From: Parapedobacter luteus
GTDB lineage: Bacteria > Bacteroidota > Bacteroidia > Sphingobacteriales > Sphingobacteriaceae
Assembly (NCBI RefSeq): GCF_900168055.1
Contig: NZ_FUYS01000001.1
Span: 62,001 to 126,000 of the forward strand
Direction: 5' to 3'
DNA: 64,000 nucleotides
Shown here: piece after piece, positions 55,676 through 63,479 of the stretch
How positions within the stretch are numbered: position 1 is the stretch's first letter
Layout: each line of letters opens with the position of its first letter
The notes under the pieces: generated by a model
The model's database searches: none
Told to the model about the DNA's origin: nothing
Seen by the model: the letters and a program-made list of their open reading frames with translations, nothing else
Program-made: the position numbers and the translations under genes

Positions 55676-55790
55676 GGTGAAAAATTTTAAATCACGAGCT
55701 TCCTTATTGTCAATGGAATTCCCGTGTAGTTTACAAATAGCTGGCAACTCGCCAAGTTGGTTACTTTCCCGTAGCCCTCTGCCCTGCAGA
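55676..55790 (-). ncRNA. Structured 5' leader of peptide D
   Basis: TCTGC-CCT-GCAGA (55778-55790; loop changed, stem kept), the TGGC/GCCA hairpin and the long hairpin CACGGG...CTCGTG (about 55693-55726) before the ATG. The reading frame across it is open here, but not in three other copies. Confidence 0.65.
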
Positions 55791-55858
55791 TCGCATACGT
55801 TTTTAATATTCGACGTTGCTGAATAAATAAATACAATACTCCTTTCTTTTTAGTTGTT

Positions 55859-56078
55859 CTATGCATTTAAGACGTATTTCAAATCAGCTATTGCATACAT
55901 TTCCGGCAACTGATAGCCATTGACAAAAAGTGTGGCGGAGCTTTGCGATCGGCATCGAGTTGCCGATGGGCTGCTCATCCGAATCTACTACTACTCGACC
56001 GGAAATGGCCGCCTGTGCCAGGCACAGCCCGCCACTTTGCAGGAAGACAATAAGTAGGACGATGTAGCGAATAAACAT
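55859..56078 (-). pseudogene. Scar: receptor 5' end fused to VKOR 3' end
   Basis: Starting 4 bp after the GLPGLI stop at 56083, the first 40 or so codons (MFIRYIVLLIVFLQSGGL...ISGRVV...QPIGN) match the start of the receptor at 46911. Then, near 55950, the sequence switches to the VKOR gene: first the segment around GGCGGAGCTTTGCG, then, after another deletion, the last 24 codons (LFVNGYQLPEMYAIADLKYVLNA). Both genes are non-functional here. Confidence 0.75.
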
Positions 56079-56082
56079 GATG

Positions 56083-56913
56083 TTATGGGTACAGTTCTAT
56101 CCAATTGTTGTCACGATTTGATTCATTCTGGTAAAATTTCCTTGTTTTTTCCAATCGCTCGGGCTTTACACCTCTGAACCGGCCCTCTGCCGACAGTAAT
56201 TCGAATAGATTAGCTCTCAAATACACTTTCTTTTCGAAGAAATCCTTTTTATTGGTATTGAGCGGCGGCGGCCCATTTGGTGTATGCAACCAAGATTTTC
56301 CGTGCTTGTTTAGATTGATGGTTATTATATCGAACCGCCAGTGGCCTTGATCGTCATAAGCGGATAAAATTAAGCCCGGAAGGTTGCAGAACTTATAAGG
56401 GCCTTCAGGCAACGGGATATCTTGCGCAAACCAAGCGATCCACTTTCTGCCCCCCAGCGCGACTGTTGCTTTTTGGCAAAGCATATTTTCAATAATCATG
56501 GTATCTGGTTTTATTTCCCATTTTAAAATATCCTTGGGTTCTGAATAATAATAACTATGAAATAAGTCTGGATGCAATACTTCCTGATGTATAATCGAAT
56601 CTTTTTTCTTTACTATAGTATAGTGGATGTCTGTAATGTTGTCTGCATAGAACGAAGAGGGAAGACCGCCCGAATTTCCCTTTTGGGCATTATGTGCCGC
56701 GGAGTCCAGCCGACCCGTGGCAATCGTCCTGAAGATTGACACCGTGTCGTTTAATCGTAATTCAGCGTATTCGTCTTTTGTGTCGTCTTTATTGGTGCTG
56801 TCCGGTTGATACACCACTTTGTAGATGATTTCTTTATCGAATGTAATCGGATTTTCTTGAGCAGAAGCACTGATTACCAATAGAAAATATGATATTAAAA
56901 TAACGCGTATCAT
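56083..56913 (-). CDS. Divergent GLPGLI-family protein (NLPGLI variant)
   Basis: 276 aa with signal peptide (LISYFLLVISASAQ). ITFDKEIIYKVVYQPDSTN, then FCNLPGLILSAYDDQGHW: the first Gly of the name-giving motif is Asn. C-terminus RDNNWIELYP. Most diverged copy of the array; like the one at 49570 it is followed 4 bp later by a receptor start, here only a remnant. 33 bp after the preceding GLPGLI gene. Confidence 0.83.
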   Translation of the reverse strand: MIRVILISYFLLVISASAQENPITFDKEIIYKVVYQPDSTNKDDTKDEYAELRLNDTVSIFRTIATGRLDSAAHNAQKGNSGGLPSSFYADNITDIHYTIVKKKDSIIHQEVLHPDLFHSYYYSEPKDILKWEIKPDTMIIENMLCQKATVALGGRKWIAWFAQDIPLPEGPYKFCNLPGLILSAYDDQGHWRFDIITINLNKHGKSWLHTPNGPPPLNTNKKDFFEKKVYLRANLFELLSAEGRFRGVKPERLEKTRKFYQNESNRDNNWIELYP

Positions 56914-56946
56914 CCGATTTTTCAGCTTGCTATAGGAATAACGTAT

Positions 56947-57789
56947 TTATGGATAGCGCTCTATCCAGTTATTGTCATTGGCCAGTAGTTTGCTATATTC
57001 TATCCTTCCTCTTTCATGGGTATATTCCGGGCTTGCCGGATGGCTGAAATCGGCCCCCGAGGCCTCCATATTGGCCACCAGATTATCCTGAAACTCCTTG
57101 CGTTCGCGGAATAGCCGCTCCTTCGTAGCGGGTACGAACTTATACCACGACTGGAAGTTGAGTACGACGACCTTTTCCACGTTGCGGATGTTAGTCAGGT
57201 CGAACTGCCAGTGCCCTTTGGTGTCTGCAATAGATACAATCAGCCCCGGCAGGCCGCAGAATTTGTAAGGGCCATCCGGTATCGGTATTTCCGGTGCGAA
57301 CCATGCGATCCAATGGCGCCCACCGAAATGGACGTCTGCCCGCTGACAAAACAGATTGCCTATCCGCAAGGTGTCTTGTTTTATCTGCCATTCCAACATG
57401 TCCCGCGGTTCATCATAATAGTAAATCTCATCCACACCCTGAAGGTTGATGCCAAAGGCCGAATCATAGGTCTTAATTTCGGCTCCTCTTTTCAAAATTT
57501 GGTAATTAAGCTTATTTACGGGAGCCATTAGAAGTGCTGCTGTCCTTGTTTTTTTCTCCGTAAAGAAAATCGAGTCTTGCTGTCCTCGGTTGATGGATTG
57601 GAAAAGGGACATTTCATCGTTTAGCAATAGTTCCATATTGCGCTGTTTACGACTTGACACATCGTTACTATCAGTCTGGTAGCTTACCCGGTAAACCATT
57701 TGGTAGTTAAACTGCAATTTTTCCTTTTTCTGGGCAAACAGCAATGAAAAGGGAAACCCAATTAATAAAATAATGCATCTACACATCAT
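56947..57789 (-). CDS. GLPGLI-family protein (subfamily b), partner of peptide E
   Basis: About 280 aa from the first of two adjacent ATGs (57789), with GGAGAA at a proper distance; the longer frame would run into the hairpin. Signal peptide (ILLIGFPFSLLFAQ). LQFNYQMVYRVSYQTDSND, YYDEPRDMLEWQIKQDTL, FCGLPGLIVSIADTKGHW, C-terminal NDNNWIERYP. Follows peptide E (type II). Confidence 0.87.
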   Translation of the reverse strand: MMCRCIILLIGFPFSLLFAQKKEKLQFNYQMVYRVSYQTDSNDVSSRKQRNMELLLNDEMSLFQSINRGQQDSIFFTEKKTRTAALLMAPVNKLNYQILKRGAEIKTYDSAFGINLQGVDEIYYYDEPRDMLEWQIKQDTLRIGNLFCQRADVHFGGRHWIAWFAPEIPIPDGPYKFCGLPGLIVSIADTKGHWQFDLTNIRNVEKVVVLNFQSWYKFVPATKERLFRERKEFQDNLVANMEASGADFSHPASPEYTHERGRIEYSKLLANDNNWIERYP

Positions 57790-57810
57790 TAATTTCTCCT
57801 TACTGAATAG

Positions 57811-57831
57811 TGAGCCCAAGAAATGGGCTCA
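57811..57831 (-). terminator. Hairpin after peptide E
   Basis: Perfect 8-bp stem TGAGCCCA / TGGGCTCA with a 5-nt loop, 4 nt after the stop of peptide E and 21 nt before the GLPGLI start. Confidence 0.65.
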
Positions 57832-57835
57832 TTGT

Positions 57836-58030
57836 CTACGTTTCGCTTTCACCGCAGTCGGTTTCGGCACAAATTTGAGTGCAATTTTGCGGATTTGCAT
57901 CGTTGACATATACCGTGCAGCTCCAAGGGTTTAGCCCCCCTCCGCAATAGCATTCTCTGTGACCACCGGAGATAGATTTCATCTGCTCCCTGGTCAATGC
58001 TTCTCCAAAATTTAAATTTATAATATTCAT
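57836..58030 (-). CDS. Double-glycine-leader six-cysteine peptide E (type II)
   Basis: 64 aa from the ATG at 58030, fixed by the shared leader (FGEALTREQMKSISGG). A longer frame extends upstream but crosses the structured leader. Core of 41 residues with C-x-C-x8-C-x11-C-x3-C-x4-C (ECYCGGGLNPWSC ... CTQICAETDC). Nearly the same as peptide F. Confidence 0.85.
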   Translation of the reverse strand: MNIINLNFGEALTREQMKSISGGHRECYCGGGLNPWSCTVYVNDANPQNCTQICAETDCGESET

Positions 58031-58145
58031 AGTGAAAAATTTTAAATCACGAGCTTCCTTATTGTCACTGGAATTCCCGTGTAGTTTACAAATAGCTGGC
58101 AACTCGCCAAGTTGGTTACTTTCCCATAGCCCTCTGCCTTGCAGG
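58031..58145 (-). ncRNA. Structured 5' leader of peptide E
   Basis: Three hairpin elements as in the other copies: the CTGC-AAG-GCAG stem (58133-58145), the TGGC/GCCA stem, and the long hairpin with CACGGG/CTCGTG arms. Loop has AGTGAC in place of ATTGAC. Confidence 0.65.
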
Positions 58146-58214
58146 TCGCATACTTTTTTATATTTTATGTTCCTTAGTAAATAAATATAATCCTCCATTT
58201 TTAGTTATTCTATG

Positions 58215-58385
58215 TCCGTTTTACCAATCGTCCAAGGCCTGTTTGGTCGTTTGCTCGTAGCCTTTTCCGCAATCACCATAAGATGCTTGACCGGCGGAGC
58301 TTTGCGGTCGGCATCGAGTTGTCGATGGGCTGCTACTGCGCAGGCATACAATAAGTAGGATGACGTAACGGATAGGCAGTGTCAT
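58215..58385 (-). pseudogene. Scar: receptor 5' end fused to VKOR fragment
   Basis: The minus strand starts like the receptor (MTLPIRYVILLIVCLRS), then passes near 58310 into an internal part of the VKOR gene (the region corresponding to 62031-62120 of the intact gene, including GGCGGAGCTTTGCGGTCG). The junction TCG-GCATCGAGTTG is the same as in the scars at 55950 and 59850. Confidence 0.72.
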
Positions 58386-58470
58386 AAACGATATTTAAAT
58401 ACGAATTAAATTATAATTAGTTTAGTTGCACAAATTAATTGCAATTGCCAAAGAATTTTTTTCTGCACAT

Positions 58471-59310
58471 CTATGGGTACAGCTCTATCCAGTTGTTGTC
58501 GTTGGCCATCCGTTTGCTAAGCTCTTTTCTGCCCCTTTCGTGGGTATATTCCGGACTAGCTGGATGGCTGAAGTCAGATCCTTTGGCCTCCATGTTGGCC
58601 ACCAAATTGTCTTGAAACTCCCTGCGTTCGCGGAATAGCCGCTCCTTTGTAGCGGGTACGAACTTATACCACGACTGGAAGTTGAGTACAACGACCTTTT
58701 CCACGTTGCGGATGTTGGTCAGGTCGAACTGCCAGTGCCCTTTGGTGTCTGCAATGGATACGATTAGCCCGGGCAAGCCGCAGAATTTATAGGGCCCGTC
58801 AGATATCGGTATTTCGGGCGTGAACCAAGCAACCCAATCACGCCCACCGAAACGGACGTCCGCCCGTTGGCAGAACATATCGCCGATCCGTAATGTGTCC
58901 TCTTTTATCTGCCATTCCAGCATGTCCCGGGACTCTTCGTAATGATAAATCTGATCGATACCCTGGAGGTTGATATCGAACGCCGAATCATAGGTTTTGA
59001 TCAGGTTCCCCCTTTTCATGATTTGGTAATTGAACTTATTTACAGGCCGTATATAAAGCATCGCCATTGGGACTTTTTTCTCTGCGAAGAAAACCGAATC
59101 CCGTTGCCCTCGCCAAATGGACTGGAACAGGGATACTTCGTCGTTAAGCAACAGCTCCATGTTTATATCCTTCCGGGTTGCCTCGTCATTGCTGTCGGTT
59201 TGGTAGGTAACCTGATAGACGATCTGATGGTCAAAACGTAATTCCTCCTCTTCCTGGGCAAGCAAACGAGGAAGGGGAAACCAAAGCATGAAAATAATAC
59301 ATCTTGACAT
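58471..59310 (-). CDS. GLPGLI-family protein (subfamily b), partner of peptide F
   Basis: 280 aa from the ATG at 59310 (MSRCIIFMLWFPLPRLLAQ, signal peptide); the frame is open further upstream through the hairpin. LRFDHQIVYQVTYQTDSND, FCGLPGLIVSIADTKGHW, C-terminal NDNNWIELYP. Closest to the proteins at 56947 and 51364. Follows peptide F. Confidence 0.87.
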   Translation of the reverse strand: MSRCIIFMLWFPLPRLLAQEEEELRFDHQIVYQVTYQTDSNDEATRKDINMELLLNDEVSLFQSIWRGQRDSVFFAEKKVPMAMLYIRPVNKFNYQIMKRGNLIKTYDSAFDINLQGIDQIYHYEESRDMLEWQIKEDTLRIGDMFCQRADVRFGGRDWVAWFTPEIPISDGPYKFCGLPGLIVSIADTKGHWQFDLTNIRNVEKVVVLNFQSWYKFVPATKERLFRERREFQDNLVANMEAKGSDFSHPASPEYTHERGRKELSKRMANDNNWIELYP

Positions 59311-59334
59311 AATCAGTCTCTTATTTGCATTAAA

Positions 59335-59360
59335 TAGTGAGCCCGATGGACGGCCCACTA
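59335..59360 (-). terminator. Hairpin after peptide F
   Basis: 9-bp arms TAGTGAGCC / GGCCCACTA with one mismatch and an 8-nt loop, between the peptide stop (59388) and the GLPGLI start (59310). Confidence 0.55.
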
Positions 59361-59387
59361 TAAATTAATAAAATCCCTATTGTCCTT

Positions 59388-59579
59388 TTACATTGGCATT
59401 TCTCCACAGTCGGTTTCCGCACAAATTTCGGTGCAATTTTTGGGGTTACCATCATTTACGGCAACAGGACAACTCCAAGGATCAAGTCCCCCGCCGCAAT
59501 AACAATCTCTACCTCCAGTCACCTGCTTCATCTGTTCCCTGCTAAGCGTTTCTCCGAAATTTAAATTTACAATATTCAT
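59388..59579 (-). CDS. Double-glycine-leader six-cysteine peptide F (type II)
   Basis: 63 aa from the ATG at 59579. Leader FGETLSREQMKQVTGG; core DCYCGGGLDPWSC ... CTEICAETDCGEMPM with cysteines C-x-C-x8-C-x11-C-x3-C-x4-C, identical in spacing to peptide E. The cores differ mainly between cysteines, suggesting selection on the framework. Confidence 0.85.
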   Translation of the reverse strand: MNIVNLNFGETLSREQMKQVTGGRDCYCGGGLDPWSCPVAVNDGNPKNCTEICAETDCGEMPM

Positions 59580-59694
59580 AGTGAAAAATTTTAAACCACG
59601 AGCTTCCTTATTGTCACTGGAATTCCCGTGTAGTTTACAAATAGCTGGCAACTCGCCAAGTTGATTGCTCTCCCATAGCCTTCTGCCTTGCAGA
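59580..59694 (-). ncRNA. Structured 5' leader of peptide F
   Basis: TCTGC-CTT-GCAGA (59682-59694), TGGC-AACTC-GCCA (59646-59658), and the long hairpin at 59597-59630 with CACGGG/CTCGTG outer arms and TTCC/GGAA inner arms. It ends at an AT-rich stretch just before the ATG. Confidence 0.65.
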
Positions 59695-59764
59695 TCGCAT
59701 ACTTTTTTATATTTTATGTTGCTTAGTAAATAAATATAATCCTCCATTTTTAGTTATTCTATGT

Positions 59765-59930
59765 CCGTTTAATCGTCCAAGGCCTGTTTGGTCGTTTGCT
59801 CGTAGCCTTTTCCACAATCACCATAAGAAGCTTGACCGGCGGAGCTTTGCGGTCGGCATCGAGTTGTCGATGGGCTGCTACTGTGCAGGCATACAATAAG
59901 TAGGATGACGTAACGGATAGGCAGTGTCAT
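59765..59930 (-). pseudogene. Scar: receptor 5' end fused to VKOR fragment
   Basis: Almost identical to the scar at 58215-58385, with the same receptor start and the same VKOR segment and junction; a few substitutions and a small deletion near 59770. Confidence 0.72.
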
Positions 59931-60009
59931 AAACGATATTTAAATACGAATTAAATTATAATTAGTTGCACAAATTAATTGCAATTGCCAAAGAATATTT
60001 TTCGGAACA

Positions 60010-60264
60010 TCTATGGGTACAATTCTATCCAATTGTTGTCATCGGTCAGTCTTCTGCTGTATTCTTCCTGCCGCGTTCGTGAGTGTATTCCGCGCTTGCG
60101 GGATGGCTGAAATCGGCGCCTGCCGCCTCCATGTTGGCTACCAAACTGTTTTGGAACTGTCTTCTTTCGCGAAACAGCTTTTCTTTCGTAGCCGGGACAA
60201 ATTTATACCACGACTGAAAGTTCAGAACGACGACTTTTTCCACGCTACGGATGTTACTTTTCAT
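60010..60264 (-). pseudogene. Chimeric GLPGLI gene fragment with frameshift
   Basis: Starts MKS, as in the signal peptide of the genes at 49570 and 50501, then jumps to NIRSVEKVVVLNFQSWYKFVPATKEKLF, the C-terminal third of subfamily b (as at 51364). The motif GLPGLI and most of the protein are gone. A one-base deletion near 60064 shifts the frame (RKNTAED), but the downstream DNA still encodes the NNWIELYP end in another frame. Confidence 0.8.
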
Positions 60265-60390
60265 AATAGTTATTCAAACGGTATTTGCAAACTATAAAAT
60301 TAGTTTTTAATAATCGAGTTTGCAACTATTTAGCGAAATAGTTTTTTGTATGCTGATAACGAGGGGATGTTGCGTGATTGGTTCAATCAT

Positions 60391-61200
60391 CTATGGATAC
60401 AGTTCTATCCAATTGTTGTCCCTAGCCAAGTTAGCCCTACTGCTTTTTATCAGACGCTGCCGCATTTCTTCATTTACCGGTCCAATTTTCCCGGCCGCTT
60501 GGTTGATTTGCAACCAATTATACCGATAGTCCCATTTTCTCTTATAAAGCTCCAGTTTGTTCACTACCTCGGCGCTATGCAGAAATGTGAGGTCAACTAT
60601 GAAAGCCGGCACATGTTCTATCCGCTTCAGATCAAATAGCCAAGAATCAGTCCGATCACTGATTCTGACTATCAATCCCGGCAGTCCGCAGAATTTGTAG
60701 GGCCCGTCACTGATGGGTATATCTGGGCAGAACCAAGCCTCCCACGACCGGTTTCCATACACCAGTAGTGCTTTTTGGCACAGGAGTTTATTGATTGTAG
60801 ATGTGTCACTTGTCAATGACCAGGTCATACTGTCCTGCGATTCGGCATAGGTGCAGATAGCTCCTCCCAGCGTTTCAACCTGTTCATAATAATGTGTCGT
60901 TTGATTGGAATAGTCTTTAAGAATACGATATCTTGCATTAGTTGAAATGGCTTGTTCCGAGCGTCTCTGCAAACTTTGGTAGAACAGGGCTGTATCCTGT
61001 TCCGCTTGGAGAACGGTGCGGAATAGCGATTTCCCTCCACTGACTAATAATTCGGTCATTTCAGAGGTGGTAGCGGCATTCGTACTGTCCTTCCTGAACG
61101 TCATGTCATAGTAAATCTTATATCCTTCATTGTCTTGCGCTGTTGTGGTACAGAAGACTAGCTGCAGTATACTCAGCACCGTCAGCACCTTATTTTTCAT
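60391..61200 (-). CDS. GLPGLI-family protein (subfamily a), partner of peptide C
   Basis: About 269 aa from the ATG at 61200 (MKNKVLTVLSILQLVFCTTTAQ); an ATG two codons upstream is also possible. GYKIYYDMTFRKDSTN, EMTELLVSGGKSLFRTVLQAEQDT, FCGLPGLIVRISDRTDSW, and C-terminal RDNNWIELYP. Full-length sister of the truncated gene at 50501. Follows peptide C (type I). Confidence 0.88.
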   Translation of the reverse strand: MKNKVLTVLSILQLVFCTTTAQDNEGYKIYYDMTFRKDSTNAATTSEMTELLVSGGKSLFRTVLQAEQDTALFYQSLQRRSEQAISTNARYRILKDYSNQTTHYYEQVETLGGAICTYAESQDSMTWSLTSDTSTINKLLCQKALLVYGNRSWEAWFCPDIPISDGPYKFCGLPGLIVRISDRTDSWLFDLKRIEHVPAFIVDLTFLHSAEVVNKLELYKRKWDYRYNWLQINQAAGKIGPVNEEMRQRLIKSSRANLARDNNWIELYP

Positions 61201-61403
61201 CTGCATAAATGTTTTTTTAGGATGAAGATTGCAAAGTTGTTATACATTTTTCAGCGTATGGGGGTTTCATAGCGGATTATTTAGACGGTGTTACGGTAAT
61301 TAACCATGTAAATTAGTTGTAATGTAGATTTGCAGCTATTCGGAATAGAAATATCTTTTTCACGTGCTCGTTGCCGAATTACATTTCGTGAATTTAGTGA
61401 ACC

Positions 61404-61425
61404 ACCTGCTAGTTGATTAGCAGGT
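61404..61425 (-). terminator. Hairpin after peptide C
   Basis: Perfect 8-bp stem ACCTGCTA / TAGCAGGT with a 6-nt loop, 16 nt after the stop of peptide C and 200 bp before the GLPGLI start. The rest of the 235-bp gap (61207-61441) holds nothing I recognise. Confidence 0.65.
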
Positions 61426-61441
61426 AGTTCAAGAAACTTTT

Positions 61442-61642
61442 TCACTGCGGGACAACCTCAAAACATCCGCCGCACTCGCCACCAAAAACGTTGCCACAAT
61501 CAGTCACACAATCGCTCTGATCTGAATAACTACACGGATAACTTCCACCATCAGTGAGTTGACACCAAATTAATCCACCAGTAACCTGCTTCATCTGCTC
61601 TCTGGTTAGAGCTTCTCCAAAATTTAAATTTACAATATTCAT
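61442..61642 (-). CDS. Double-glycine-leader six-cysteine peptide C (type I)
   Basis: 66 aa. Leader FGEALTREQMKQVTGG (23 residues), core of 43 residues with C-x9-C-x7-C-x3-C-x7-C-x2-C, ending CGGCFEVVPQ. It is the first peptide after the VKOR-thioredoxin gene, and its position likely shows the ancestral gene order VKOR, peptide, GLPGLI. Confidence 0.85.
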   Translation of the reverse strand: MNIVNLNFGEALTREQMKQVTGGLIWCQLTDGGSYPCSYSDQSDCVTDCGNVFGGECGGCFEVVPQ

Positions 61643-61755
61643 GTGAAAAATTTTAAATCACGAACTTCCTTATTGTCAATGGAATTCCCGCGTGTTTACA
61701 AATAGCTGGCAACTCGCCAGGTTGATTGCTCTCCCGTAGCCGTCTGCCTTGCAGA
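61643..61755 (-). ncRNA. Structured 5' leader of peptide C
   Basis: TCTGC-CTT-GCAGA (61743-61755), CTGGC-AACTC-GCCAG, and the long hairpin (61659-61692). In the outer stem two changes relative to other copies (A to G and C to U) both leave G-U pairs in RNA, so pairing is kept. A one-base deletion nearby would break any reading frame. Confidence 0.65.
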
Positions 61756-61823
61756 TTGCATACGTTTTTGATATTCCATGTTGCTTAGTAAATAAATACG
61801 ATACTCCTTTCTTTTTAGTTGTT

Positions 61824-63461
61824 CTATGCATTTAAGATGTATTTCAAATCAGCTATAGCAAACACTTCCGGCAGCTGATAGCCGTTGATGAAAATAGTAG
61901 GAGTGAAGCTTATCTCCGTTTTTTCGCACCACGCTTTCATTTTTTTCAGTTGATGCCCTTGGGTTTTTGATGCTCCGTTCATGGGATATTTGGCTGCAAA
62001 CACAGCATAATCCTTTTTCGCTGCACTGTACCAGTCGTCTAAAGCCTGTTTGGTCATTTCCGCATCGCCCTTTTCGGCGATCGCCATAAGATGCTTGACT
62101 GGCGGAGCTTTGCGGTCGTTGTCACTGTCGTCTGCTGTAAAGATGATTTGGACCTGTACATCAGGATTGGTTTTGAGTATTTCCTCCAATATCGGGTGGG
62201 CCTTTGCACAAGGGCCACAGTAAGGATTGCATACTTTGATGATTTTATGGGCCGCATTCGGATTGCCGAGCGTGATGCCCAGTCCGGCGGTGGGTTCGGT
62301 GACAAATTTTTGTTTAGCTAGCAGTGCGTTGAAAAGCGCCGGATTACGCTTGAAACGAGCCAGTTCATTCCGATGCATCCGCCCTTCCTTGGCTTGCCTG
62401 AATAAGGAAATGCCCCCTGAGCTGATAGCAAACGATATAGCGAAAGCTAAGGCAAGGCGAATAACTTCCTCAAGATCTACAAGCAAGGGCGATAGGGGGT
62501 GGCTTCCTACGAAAAATGCCACCGCTTGGGCCAACAGGACGGCCTGTACAGCAAGGCACAGGACGCACCACTGTTTGGCCACGCGCCACTGGTAATATAC
62601 CGAAAAGAAAACGTATGGTGCAGCCAAGAGCGTAAGGTATCCCAGTGTCGAGTTTACTCCCCTATTAGGAATATCACTAATCAATAACGTTAATAATTGG
62701 CCGCCGAAATAGGTAAATCCAATTATGCTCCAACTGACACCAAAGAGACTGGAGGCCTTGGATTGAAGTATGGCATCACAGTTGACCTTTTTACCTCCGG
62801 AACATACCTGCTTTAGCAGCGGATTGTGCCGGTCGACTTCATGCCATAGCAGTAATGAACATACGAAAGTGCCGAATAACGAAAGTACGAGGTATACAGA
62901 CGGCCAAAGTGCATGTGTGCCCAAATGGATGGCATAGGTAGCTATCTTCATGATGGCTAAGAGCGGGAGCAATAGCGCGGCAATCGAAGCAATTATTTTC
63001 CCGCGTTGGGTTGTTTGAACATGTCTATTGTAGTCTTTTTCTGGCCTAACGGAGGAAGCATCAGCGATGAGAATTACGCCTGTGAATTTTGCGTGGAAGC
63101 TTTCGTCGGATTCTGTAATCCATTTTCCACGTTCGGGATGAAGATAAATGACGGAATTTGGGGATACCTGCTTTACCACGGTGAAAAGTGCTTGCGCACC
63201 CAATACGGGTTGTATCTGTGCGATGAACGGTCCGACGATTTGGGGTAGTTGCTGTTTCTCTATTTTTGCAGCGACTACTTCCGCGCCAAGTCCATCGAAC
63301 GTGTCATAGATGGCCAGCATGCTGGGGTAGTCCGGATGCCCTTGCAGTGTTTCTACCAGCGAACGATCTGAAATGGGAATTTTCAGGATCTTCGCATAAT
63401 TGACCGTAGCGTTCGAAGCGTTATCATAGGTGTATAATACATTTTCGATTAAGCTTTCCAT
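61824..63461 (-). CDS. C39-like / VKOR / thioredoxin fusion protein (disulfide formation)
   Basis: 545 aa. N-terminal 140 residues resemble a peptidase C39 domain (HPDYPSMLAIYDTFDGLGAEVVAAKI...LPQIVGPFIAQI...GKWITESDESFHAKFTGVILI) but without the catalytic Cys or the active-site His. Middle: about five transmembrane helices of the vitamin K epoxide reductase type, with the loop pair CSGGKKVNC and the active WCVLC. C-terminus: thioredoxin domain with CNPYCGPCAKAHPILEE and FTPTIFINGYQLPE. Such proteins create disulfides in exported substrates; the dead C39 domain could recognise double-glycine leaders (inference). First gene of the array. Confidence 0.9.
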   Translation of the reverse strand: MESLIENVLYTYDNASNATVNYAKILKIPISDRSLVETLQGHPDYPSMLAIYDTFDGLGAEVVAAKIEKQQLPQIVGPFIAQIQPVLGAQALFTVVKQVSPNSVIYLHPERGKWITESDESFHAKFTGVILIADASSVRPEKDYNRHVQTTQRGKIIASIAALLLPLLAIMKIATYAIHLGTHALWPSVYLVLSLFGTFVCSLLLWHEVDRHNPLLKQVCSGGKKVNCDAILQSKASSLFGVSWSIIGFTYFGGQLLTLLISDIPNRGVNSTLGYLTLLAAPYVFFSVYYQWRVAKQWCVLCLAVQAVLLAQAVAFFVGSHPLSPLLVDLEEVIRLALAFAISFAISSGGISLFRQAKEGRMHRNELARFKRNPALFNALLAKQKFVTEPTAGLGITLGNPNAAHKIIKVCNPYCGPCAKAHPILEEILKTNPDVQVQIIFTADDSDNDRKAPPVKHLMAIAEKGDAEMTKQALDDWYSAAKKDYAVFAAKYPMNGASKTQGHQLKKMKAWCEKTEISFTPTIFINGYQLPEVFAIADLKYILNA

Positions 63462-63479
63462 AATGGCGAATTTCTAATA

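Larger units (their letters stand above)
56947..59930 (-). repeat. Two near-identical tandem units (peptide + GLPGLI + scar), 1.4-1.5 kb each
   Basis: Unit E (scar 58215-58385 through GLPGLI 56947) and unit F (scar 59765-59930 through GLPGLI 58471) share leader, peptide type, GLPGLI subfamily and the same scar junction. The scars and the sequence just downstream are almost identical. This looks like the most recent duplication of the array. Confidence 0.75.

Noticed and set aside
57836-58198. Long open frames of 119-120 codons (57836-58198 and 59388-59747) that would add a 56-residue extension to peptides E and F
   Set aside because: The extension runs through the structured 5' leader. In the units with peptides B and C and in the relic the same DNA has 1-2 base indels that break the frame, while hairpin stems are kept. 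The shared start is the ATG of the 23-residue leader.
52289-61755. CRISPR-like repeats (recurring leader blocks of about 115 bp)
   Set aside because: The copies are too long, irregularly spaced by 1.4-6 kb, each directly precedes a peptide gene, and there are no cas genes or short spacers.
61824-63461. Active C39 peptidase at the N-terminus of the VKOR protein
   Set aside because: Neither the catalytic cysteine near the N-terminus nor the histidine of C39 is present; the ABC exporter with the active peptidase is expected elsewhere.
46911-63461. Insertion sequence or transposon as cause of the array
   Set aside because: No transposase, terminal inverted repeats or target duplications were seen; tandem duplication and deletion between homologous copies explain the pattern.
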